The notes below the pieces were generated by a model. The model saw only the letters and a program-made list of their open reading frames with translations, did no database searches and had not been told where the DNA came from. The translations under genes and the position numbers were made by a program. This document shows, one piece after another, positions 1 to 7,100 of a DNA stretch of 9,124 bases (position 1 is its first letter; the number at the start of each line of letters is the position of its first letter). The stretch comes from Candidatus Zixiibacteriota bacterium (lineage in GTDB: Bacteria > Zixibacteria > MSB-5A5 > GN15 > FEB-12), in NCBI GenBank assembly GCA_022570975.1, contig JACZYS010000095.1:1-9124 (forward strand), read 5' to 3'.

Positions 1-502
1 TTTCATCTATAATCAAATCCCCGCCAAACAACGCAGTTGAAGATGCTTGGAATAATCCTGATACATTAAAGGTTGAATCAATAGTTGAAGATGCTGCGGA
101 GACAAATCCTGTATCAAAGTACCAAGCGTTAGCCGTAGTGGATGCTGCGAGATAAGTTGTATCGCTTAAAACTTTAAGGATTACGTTAGGGTCGCTCCCA
201 CCACATCCTACGCATACTCCTGATATGGTTATGTCTTGAACGAATATACTAAGCCATTCAAGTGCAGGAGTTGTTGTCCCTAAATCATAAGTTAGGTTCG
301 TAGAAGGAAAAATGTTTCTAAATCTATTAGATACAGGAGCACCTAATATCGGTTCACCATCTATGACTCTTCTTTCAATAGTAGTCTCTATAACAACTTC
401 TCTAACTTCGCTAAACCATCTTCTCTCTACAAAATATCCCATAATAAGAATTGACGTTGCGAATAAGGCTAATATTAAGTACTTTATGTCAGTTGTTATC
501 AT
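1..502 (-). CDS. Membrane-anchored fibre-like surface or phage structural protein (C-terminus outside window)
   Basis: An open frame of 167 codons starts at an ATG (502-500) and runs off the left edge without a stop. Residues 1-7 are short and polar; residues 8-25 are a hydrophobic segment (LILALFATSILIMGYFV) followed by ERRW, which fits a single N-terminal membrane anchor. Residues 31-48 are charged and may be helical. Residues 68-90 contain TYDLGTTTPALEWLSIFVQD, close to the YDLG-x-W motif of phage tail fibres and S74-peptidase-associated proteins. After that come Ala-Ser-(Ser/Thr)-Thr repeats at about 120, 137 and 153, a style common in Patescibacteria surface proteins. A CVGC pair sits at residues 97-100. 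The ATG lies one base after the stop of the upstream Ig-like gene, so translation is probably coupled; I see no Shine-Dalgarno site. All arginines read are AGA, unlike the genes to the right. That the frame is real is fairly certain; the function is an inference from motif style. Confidence 0.7.
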   Translation of the reverse strand, partial: MITTDIKYLILALFATSILIMGYFVERRWFSEVREVVIETTIERRVIDGEPILGAPVSNRFRNIFPSTNLTYDLGTTTPALEWLSIFVQDITISGVCVGCGGSDPNVILKVLSDTTYLAASTTANAWYFDTGFVSAASSTIDSTFNVSGLFQASSTALFGGDLIIDE

Positions 503-503
503 G

Positions 504-845
504 TTATTTATTTAAAGTGAAAGACAATTTAATCGCAGCACATCCTTTATGGCATGCTTCTAGGAAACAAAAGTATTCTCCATTTTTTATACCTTTTCCT
601 TTTTTGACTTTAATTTTTACATCTACATTCATCCATTGGGTTGCATTAGGTTCTAAAGTAAAACTTTTGGGAATGAAATTGACCCAAGAAGAAGGAATTT
701 TATGTTCTGGTTGAGCTTCAAAATAAGATACTCCCATTTCAAATACACCTATTTCTGTCCCTGAGTTAAATACCGGAATAACCAAACTATGTATTTCGTT
801 TGGATGTATTGTTCCTAAATTTACATTGTATGCTGATATTGCCAT
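504..845 (-). CDS. Small Ig-like domain protein, N-terminus uncertain or missing
   Basis: This frame encodes about 113 residues from the ATG at 845-843 and stops with TAA at 506-504. The pattern NLGTIHPNE, an alternation of beta strands, PSSWVNFIPKSFTLEPNAT and NGEYFCFLEA is that of an extracytoplasmic Ig-like/DUF916-type sandwich, in which a strand pair follows a 'pressure' phrase such as LEPNAT. Two cysteines near the C-terminus (FCFLEACHKGC contains three in total) could form a disulfide. The first residues, MAISAYNV, look like the tail of a signal peptide (I-S-A before Y) rather than a true start, so the real N-terminus appears to be lost. Extending to the TTG at 863 would only read antisense through conserved priA codons, so I prefer 845. 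It lies directly upstream of the fibre-like gene, one base apart, suggesting a two-gene leftward operon. Function is unknown. Confidence 0.6.
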   Translation of the reverse strand: MAISAYNVNLGTIHPNEIHSLVIPVFNSGTEIGVFEMGVSYFEAQPEHKIPSSWVNFIPKSFTLEPNATQWMNVDVKIKVKKGKGIKNGEYFCFLEACHKGCAAIKLSFTLNK

Positions 846-863
846 AAGCGGACCGCTTCGCAA
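825..863. other. Probable sequence junction (chimera or recombination point)
   Basis: Two divergent genes begin inside each other here. The leftward Ig-like gene has lost a signal-peptide-like N-terminus, and the rightward priA begins at its first conserved residue (YADIA) after a TTG with no ribosome-binding site. Codon and base style change on the two sides. The exact breakpoint cannot be set because bases about 829-842 (TATGCTGATATTGC) make sense in both genes, which would fit a short overlap used by an assembler or a microhomology recombination. Confidence 0.55.
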
Positions 864-3216
864 AACATTTGTTTACCAAGTCCCCAACTATATACCTAAC
901 TTGAGCCCCGGTCAGAGGGTATGGGTGCCTTTTGGGAGGCAGAAAAAATCCGGCTACTTTTTAAGAGAAGTCAAACCACCGGCCAATATTCAGATTAAGG
1001 AAATAATCTCTACCTTAGATGAGCATTCATTCATCCCAAAAGAACTCTTTGAACTGTGCCTCTGGATATCAGATTATTATTTTGCCAACGTGGCCGATGT
1101 TTTGGATTTGACCCTTCCCGCATCCTTAAGAAAAAAAAGTAAAATCAATTATTTCTGGAACACTGCCGGTGATAATCTGCTGTTAACTGATTTTAAAATT
1201 CAAGATGAATTGCTGGCCACAATCAGACCAAACAAAAAAATTACATTCAAAAACTTAAACAGGTTAAAACGACAGAACAAGCAGCTCTTAAAACAGCTGA
1301 TTGAAAAAGAGATGGTATTAGAAAAATTTGAAATATCTGAACCCGAAAGCCAGCTCAAAAAATATTCAATCAACAAAGATGCAGACTGGAAAGAGTTTTT
1401 TTATGACCGGGCTTTTGAACCGGAGATTTTTTCCGGAATGAAAAGCAGAAAAGAACTTCTTGAGTCAAACTGGTCAGATTACTTAATCAGGAAAACGGTA
1501 GAGATGAACCTGCTTGAAATAAAATATATGTCTAAGTCAACTGAGATTCTTGATTTTATCTCAGCTAAAGAAAATCTTGCAAAAATTACTTTGACTGAAG
1601 AGCAACGGCGGGTGCTTGACCAACTGACCGGCAAACTATCTGATAAGTTTAACACTTTCCTGCTTCACGGTGTAACCGGTTCTGGTAAAACAATTGTTTA
1701 TTGCCGGTTAATTGATGAGTTGTTAAAATCTGGAAAAACTGCTTTAGTCTTAACTCCGGAAATTGCTTTGGCCGGCACTACTCTTTCATATTTCAGGGGG
1801 ATATTTAATGAGCAGGTGACTGTAATCCATTCATCAATGAGCGAGCAAGAAAAACTGTCCAGCTGGAACGGAATCAGAAAAGGAAAGTTCAAAATAGTCA
1901 TTGGTCCCCGGTCTGCTCTTTTTGCACCTCTTCCTGATTTAGGTTTGATAATTGTAGATGAGGAGCATGACAGTTCCTATAAACAGGATGAGCCCTCGCC
2001 TCGCTTCCACGGCCGTGACGCTGCCATTATGCGAGCCAAAATAAACAGGATACCTCTGATTCTTGGTTCCGCCTCCCCATCGTTTGAATCATACTACAAT
2101 ATGAAAGAAGGCAGGTACTCTCTTCTTGAGCTTAAAAATCGCCCCGGCAATGCCGTCCTTCCAAAAGTAAATATTGTTGATATGAAAAAAGATAGGCTTG
2201 AAGGTGACCTGACATATTTTTCTTTCTCGCTTAAAAAGGGAGTTGAGAACAGAATTGAGCGGAATGAACAGACTATTTTGTACATAAATCGTCGAGGTTT
2301 TGCACCTAACTTGAAATGCAGCGATTGCGGACACGTACCGGCATGTCCCAACTGCCGGATAAAACTAACCTGGCACTCGGTTGGAAAAAAATTAAGCTGT
2401 CATTACTGTGGTTACTTTAACAAAAAATATGACCGGTGTGAAAAATGCGAAAACACCAAGTTTATTTTCCGCGGTGCCGGTACACAAAGAGTGGAAGAAT
2501 CTATCCCCAGACTTTTTAAAGGAGCAACAATCAGCCGGCTGGATTCTGACACGGCCAAAGGAAGACAACAGGCCTTTGAAATTCTTGCCCAATTTGGAGA
2601 GCAAAAGACAAATCTGCTATTGGGAACACAGATGGTCACCAAAGGAGTTGATTTTCCCAATGTCACTTTGGTCGGGGTTTTATCGGCCGATATGAATTTG
2701 GACCTTCCTGATTTTAGAGCATCTGAAAAAGCTTTTTCAAAACTGCTTCAGGTGTCGGGGAGAAGCGGTCGCTCTGATAAAAAAGGGGAAGTACTCATCC
2801 AGACTTATTATCCGGAGAATAGCCTCATAACCGATGCCGCCAATCAGGATTATATTTCCTTTTACAAAAGAGAAATTGAATTAAGGAAAGAGCTAAATTA
2901 TCCTCCCTTTTCCAGGTTGGTTAAATTTCTGTTCAGCAGCAATACTGAAAACGAGTTAAATAGGAGCGTTGCAGCCTTCAAAAAAAAACTAACTGAACTT
3001 TTGAAACAAGAAAAGATTTCTCACCAGATGGCGGGACCGTCTGAATGCCCGCTATACTTTCTTCGCAATCAATTTCGTAAACATTTTTTTCTGAAAACCA
3101 AACAAGTCGTAAAACTGGGGAAACTGTTGACGGAGTGGGAAAATGATAACCCCAGATTTTCTGTTTCTTCGCACGTAAAAATAGTTATTGATGTTGACCC
3201 GGTCAACATGATGTAG
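826..3216 (+). CDS. priA: Primosomal protein N', replication-restart DNA helicase PriA
   Basis: PriA binds stalled replication forks, unwinds the lagging arm 3'-5' with ATP and starts primosome reassembly. The 796-residue product fits the family (about 730-805). Residues 2-100 carry the N-terminal DNA-binding domain (YADIAISGPLRKTFVYQVP, then PGQRVWVPFG). The helicase core has Walker A GVTGSGKT at 282-289, PEIAL, GPRSALFAP and Walker B DEEH at 378-381. Eight cysteines bind two zinc ions: 498, 501, 507, 510, 525, 528, 538 and 541. Motif V is GTQMVTKG at 600-607 and motif VI SGRSGR at 644-649; NYPPFSRL and the C-terminal domain follow. All catalytic motifs are intact. The start is unsure: TTG at 826 has no Shine-Dalgarno, no in-frame ATG lies upstream, and the 5' end overlaps the leftward gene, so a few native N-terminal residues may be replaced. 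The DCC gene follows after 11 bases. Confidence 0.96.
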   Translation: MYADIAISGPLRKTFVYQVPNYIPNLSPGQRVWVPFGRQKKSGYFLREVKPPANIQIKEIISTLDEHSFIPKELFELCLWISDYYFANVADVLDLTLPASLRKKSKINYFWNTAGDNLLLTDFKIQDELLATIRPNKKITFKNLNRLKRQNKQLLKQLIEKEMVLEKFEISEPESQLKKYSINKDADWKEFFYDRAFEPEIFSGMKSRKELLESNWSDYLIRKTVEMNLLEIKYMSKSTEILDFISAKENLAKITLTEEQRRVLDQLTGKLSDKFNTFLLHGVTGSGKTIVYCRLIDELLKSGKTALVLTPEIALAGTTLSYFRGIFNEQVTVIHSSMSEQEKLSSWNGIRKGKFKIVIGPRSALFAPLPDLGLIIVDEEHDSSYKQDEPSPRFHGRDAAIMRAKINRIPLILGSASPSFESYYNMKEGRYSLLELKNRPGNAVLPKVNIVDMKKDRLEGDLTYFSFSLKKGVENRIERNEQTILYINRRGFAPNLKCSDCGHVPACPNCRIKLTWHSVGKKLSCHYCGYFNKKYDRCEKCENTKFIFRGAGTQRVEESIPRLFKGATISRLDSDTAKGRQQAFEILAQFGEQKTNLLLGTQMVTKGVDFPNVTLVGVLSADMNLDLPDFRASEKAFSKLLQVSGRSGRSDKKGEVLIQTYYPENSLITDAANQDYISFYKREIELRKELNYPPFSRLVKFLFSSNTENELNRSVAAFKKKLTELLKQEKISHQMAGPSECPLYFLRNQFRKHFFLKTKQVVKLGKLLTEWENDNPRFSVSSHVKIVIDVDPVNMM

Positions 3217-3227
3217 CCAACGATAAA

Positions 3228-3665
3228 ATGAAATCATGGTATTCAAAATCTTCAAATAATAAAATACCTCTGAACAATATTATTTTCTATGATGGTGATT
3301 GCGCCTTTTGCAACTTCTGGGTTGGTTTCGTCTTGAGAAATATGACTTCAAGGAAATTTTATTTTTCATCACTTCATTCAGATTTTTCCAGAACATTTCT
3401 GAATGACTACGATATTGATTGTAAGGCTGTTTCTACTATTTATTTCCTTGAGAATAAAAGACTGCACATTAAATCAACGGCTGTATTAAAAATTTGCAAA
3501 GGGCTGAAATTTCCATACCGGATCATATCGTTCTTCCAATTTCTACCCAAAAAATTCAGTGATTTTATTTATGATAATGTTGCCAAAAACCGCCACATAC
3601 TTATTCAGGACAAGAAGGATTGTGAGTTGTATGAAAACAAATATTCGGAATTTTTCTTGAAATAG
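3228..3665 (+). CDS. DCC-family (DUF393, YuxK-like) thiol-disulfide oxidoreductase-like protein
   Basis: The 145-residue product begins with an N-terminal strand and then YDGDCAFC at residues 21-28, the signature of the DCC/DUF393 family: an invariant D22-x-D24-C25-x-x-C28 following a beta strand, as in thioredoxin-like folds. The region FYFSSLHSDFSR is the usual second strand with its SLHS phrase, STAVLKICKGL matches the family 'S.A.l.i...l' helix, and FIYDNVAKNRHILI matches the terminal Y..(I/V)A.NR phrase. Members are predicted thiol oxidoreductases of unknown substrate; the CxxC pair is seen here, activity is not shown. No signal peptide is visible, so it should act in the cytoplasm. It starts at an ATG 11 bases after the priA stop with no clear Shine-Dalgarno, so it is probably cotranscribed and translated by reinitiation. 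Cysteines at about 65, 90 and 132 are extra. The family assignment is firm; the role is not. Confidence 0.88.
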   Translation: MKSWYSKSSNNKIPLNNIIFYDGDCAFCNFWVGFVLRNMTSRKFYFSSLHSDFSRTFLNDYDIDCKAVSTIYFLENKRLHIKSTAVLKICKGLKFPYRIISFFQFLPKKFSDFIYDNVAKNRHILIQDKKDCELYENKYSEFFLK

Positions 3666-3690
3666 ACTAAATTCGCCAGACCGGCTCAAA

Positions 3691-3781
3691 ATCCGGACTC
3701 AATGAAAGAGGGCACAAAATTCTACATGACTTAGATTTAACTCAAAAATCAGGATTATCGTAGATCCTCTTCAGTCCGGAT
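3691..3781. repeat. 9-bp inverted repeat pair downstream of the DCC gene
   Basis: ATCCGGACT at 3691-3699 is the exact reverse complement of AGTCCGGAT at 3773-3781. The arms enclose 73 bases, including a small hairpin, AGGAT (3751-3755) with ATCCT (3764-3768). It could close a branched RNA structure at the 3' end of the priA-DCC transcript, but there is no U-tract, so it is not a standard terminator. Confidence 0.4.
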
Positions 3782-3871
3782 CACCGAACTCTTACCTTAT
3801 TTTGCATTATATTCAGCCTGAGAGCTTCTCATTTCCAGTCGTTTGTCAAATATAAAAAAGCCGATAATCCT
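3751..3871. repeat. 10-bp inverted repeat ending on the -35 element
   Basis: AGGATTATCG at 3751-3760 is the exact reverse complement of CGATAATCCT at 3862-3871. The right arm overlaps the first base of the putative -35 hexamer, so it could be one half of a looped operator or simply RNA structure. It also shares bases with the 3751-3768 hairpin, so the two RNA folds would be mutually exclusive. Confidence 0.4.
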
Positions 3872-3899
3872 TGACTCTAAGGGCTTTATTGCATATATT
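3871..3899 (+). promoter_or_regulatory. Putative sigma70-type promoter for the giant surface gene
   Basis: TTGACT (3871-3876) and TATATT (3894-3899) each match the consensus hexamers at five of six positions and are separated by exactly 17 bases. Transcription would begin around 3906 and leave a leader of about 200 bases before the ATG at 4109. A weak hairpin, AAAGCC (3857-3862) with GGCTTT (3882-3887), overlaps it. This is a motif match only; promoter consensus in this lineage is not known to me. Confidence 0.5.
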
Positions 3900-3970
3900 T
3901 GCCATACGGACTCTCTTGAATTGAGAACATCAGGAGAAATAAAGGAATAATTTGAATCTCATAATGCCGA

Positions 3971-4015
3971 TCACAAGAACAAATTGACCTATCGTGAAGG
4001 TCTATGAACCTGTGA
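3971..4015 (+). other. Small stem structure in the giant gene leader
   Basis: TCACA (3971-3975) can pair with TGTGA (4011-4015), enclosing a hairpin of GACCT (3986-3990) and AGGTC (3998-4002) with a seven-base loop. The stems are short and may be chance. They lie in the probable 5' leader, about 95 bases before the start codon. Confidence 0.25.
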
Positions 4016-4097
4016 CATGTTTTTCATTCTGCCTTTGTTTTCATTTTCTTGTATTTCTCCGAGACAAATATTAGGTTTTAATTTATTCGCAGAAATT

Positions 4098-4102
4098 GGG
4101 AG
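4098..4102 (+). promoter_or_regulatory. Shine-Dalgarno site that fixes the giant gene start
   Basis: GGGAG lies six bases before the ATG at 4109. It supports this start, which also gives a good signal peptide. Confidence 0.75.
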
Positions 4103-4108
4103 AACATA

Positions 4109-7100
4109 ATGAAATTGAAGATTGCCGCCGTCCTTACTCTTTGCTTTGTTTCAGTACTTGCTACTCAGGTAACAGGTCAGCCTGTTATTAATGTTATCCC
4201 TGACTCACTTGATGTTTACTTGTTTACCGGCGAGATGGCCGTTGAAACTTTGACCGTTTCCAACACCGGCTCCGGCGATCTGGTATTTGACATTTCCATT
4301 GAGGAGACAAGCAGGTCTACTGCATCTGGCGCTACAAATAATACCTGGAGGTTCCTCGAAGATTTTACAACGTCCAATATCAGACCGCAGACTTTAGAAA
4401 TGTCTCAACGTCTGTCTGGAGAGCACGATGAAACGCCAATCTCCCCAACCAGTGCAAGAGGAGTCAATCCGGACAGTTCCATTCTGGTCATACAGAACAC
4501 TGCCGCCTGGGGAATAGATATGTACTCGTTCATATTGGACAACTTTGGAATTGCCGCAACAGTCATCAATTCCAGTCAGATTGCCTCAACCGATTTCTCT
4601 CCCTTTGACATTGTCCTGACCGTGGGGGATGAAAACTCTACTTATTATAGCAATATCTCCTCCTATCAATCGAAATTCGAGAGCTTTGTATCTGACGGCG
4701 GTGTAGTGCAATACCAGCTGGCTACCCAGGGCAACAATGTAAGCATTGTTGACGGAGTCAATATTGTGCATGGCAATCAAGAAAATGTAAACCGGGTTCT
4801 TCTGCCCGATCACCCAATTGTAGCAGGGTTAGACACTTTGTTGCAAGGTAACTCGGCCAATCACTGCTATCTTACCAATCTTCCGACGGGAACCCAGATT
4901 ATTACAGTAACCAACAACACCAGCTTACCTACTACCGTAGAGTACTCATTTGGAAGCGGCTCGGTCATCGCAACTGGAATGACCTGGGAGTTCCTCTATA
5001 ATTACGGTTATAATTCTGGCCCCATGCTCTATAATGCGCTGGCATATTCCCTGTCAGTGGCAAGTGTTTCATGGGTTTTGGCCAACCCCGCCTCCGGCAC
5101 TGTCCCGGCTGGTTCTTCACTGGATATTGAAGTGACCTTTGATGCCACTGGCTTAAACGGCGGGGACTACTTTGCCAATATTCTTATTTCCAGCAACGAT
5201 GCCAGCAAACCCGAGGACACTGTTTCTGCCCACCTCCAGGTGACCGGTGCACCCGACATGTCCGTAGTACCGGATTCTCTTGCTTATGGATCATTGTTCA
5301 TCGGCGCTTCAGCCACCGATACAGTGATTGTGAAAAATATAGGTACCGACCTGTTGGTTGTAAGCGATGTTTCGTCCAATCATGCCGATTTTGTCCCGGA
5401 TGTTACAAATTTCTCTTTGACTCCCGGCTCAGAAATTAAAATTGCAGTTACATTTACGCCAAGTACGGAGGCAATAATAGCCGGCCTTTTGACCATTACC
5501 AGCAATGACCCCGACATGCCGGTGGAAACGGTTGTTCTTGAAGGTCAGGGTCTCGTTCCTCCGATTATCACAGTTTCACCGGATTCGATGGATGTTAATT
5601 TATTTTCCGGTGAGACGGTTGTTGAAACTTTGACAGTTTCCAATACCGGCTACAGTGACCTAAATTTCGACCTTCGGGTCGAAAATACCGGTGCCCGTTC
5701 TGCAACAGCTCGTTCTTTAGGAGTTTCTAGAGATTTGGAAGCAGTGCCCCTTGCTGAATTGTCTCAAGGGGAACCAATGTTCACAAACGAAACTATGTCG
5801 GAAGATTTTGATTGGCTCCCGGCAACTGGGCCGACCCAAGATGGCAACTCAGCCAGTATCGTTCCGCTTCCATTTTTTGAGAGCTTTGAAGACGGCAACT
5901 ACGACGGCTGGACAGAAGACTTTGGCGTGGGTCTCCGTGAAGTTACAAACGCAACTTCCGCCCATGGGTTATACAGTTTCCATTATCAAAACTCCACCAC
6001 GGGCCACTACCACGGCATTCACCAGGAATTTGACTCGGCTAGCCACGTCCAACCGGAAAATGTCAGCTTCTACGTCCGCTCCGGTTCCACCACGCTTTAC
6101 GACGCCTATTTTGTGCTTGAAGGGGATATAGGTACTGGCATCTTTTTCTTCGCTAGATCAAGCGGATTTTTCTACGTAAACGGGAACCAAGACTTTAGCT
6201 ATAACGCCAATCAATGGTACCATGTAGAATTTAGGGAAATAGACTGGACAAACAAGAACTTTGACTATTACGTTGATGGCAGTCTCATCAGAGCCGACAT
6301 TTCGTTCAATACGTCTGTTAACCAATTTTCTGCACTTTACCTTTACAATTACAATGTCTCTGAGGCTTGGTGGGATGGGATAAGCGTGGGCGGTGTCAGT
6401 TGGCTGTTCGCCGACCCTTCTTCCGGCACCATTCCGGCCGGCTCTTCGCTGGATATTGAAGTGACCTTTGACGCCACCGGTCTCAATGGGGGTGACTATC
6501 AGGTAAATATTATTCTCGAAAGTAACGACCCCTTAACCCCGAGTTTATCTGTCCCTGCTCATTTGTTTGTTACCGGTATCCCTGTGATTTCAGTATCGGA
6601 TACAAGTCTTGATCTTGGCTCAGAATTCCTCGGCGTTCCCAATGCGGATACGTTGACTATTACCAACATAGGGACAGACCCGCTTATTGTCAGCTCCATC
6701 AGCACTGACAACATAGAGTACATTAGTGATATTTCGTCACTCAGTTTGGATCCGGGAGTGAGCCAAGATATAGTCATAACATACTTGCGAACTACCCTGG
6801 GTTTGACTACCAGCACTCTGACCATTGTCAGTAATGACACTGCCAATCCTCTTGTAACCGTGGCCCTTCAGGGTGAGTCACTGGACCCTCCAATTATTTC
6901 GGCAGCACCTGACTCAATAGATGCAGATCTATTCACGGGAGACACTTTGACCCGGGTTGTTACAATAACCAACAGCGGTGGTTCTGATCTGCTTCTGGAT
7001 CTATCATTTGATTTATCGAATAGGAGTATGACAGCAAACTCGTCAACTTCAACGGCTTTATTACTGAAGAAAATTGAACAGTATTCAGAAATACTTAATG

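Larger units (their letters stand above)
3666..4108. other. Gene-free interval between the priA operon and the giant surface gene
   Basis: No convincing protein or RNA gene is present in these 443 bases. Frames are broken by stops, and the only ATG-led stretch I noted (about 3964, seven codons) has no support. The interval holds a promoter-like pair (3871-3899), long-range inverted repeats upstream of it, small hairpins in the probable leader, and a Shine-Dalgarno site before the next gene. I see no strong rho-independent terminator for the upstream operon. Confidence 0.7.

Noticed and set aside
312..714. Two plus-strand open frames (312-515 and 451-714).
   Set aside because: They are antisense to the two leftward genes, which have motif-level support; their own translations show no domain pattern.
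1698..2695. Several open frames within priA in other frames and on the minus strand.
   Set aside because: The priA frame here contains every helicase and zinc motif, so these are shadows.
3857..3887. Hairpin AAAGCC/GGCTTT as a rho-independent terminator.
   Set aside because: Only six pairs, a 19-base loop, A/T-rich stem and no U-tract; it also overlaps the better-supported promoter.
3666..4108. tRNA, riboswitch or small RNA gene in the intergenic interval.
   Set aside because: No cloverleaf, no conserved riboswitch core and no CCA-type 3' end could be found; only short stems are present.
4109..4177. Lipoprotein signal peptide based on C12.
   Set aside because: The residue before the cysteine is Leu and the position is inside the hydrophobic core; a normal signal peptidase I site near residue 23 fits better.
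5751..6131. Plus-strand frame of 126 codons overlapping insert 2.
   Set aside because: It lies in another frame of the jelly-roll coding region and shows no domain character; the main frame is continuous across it.
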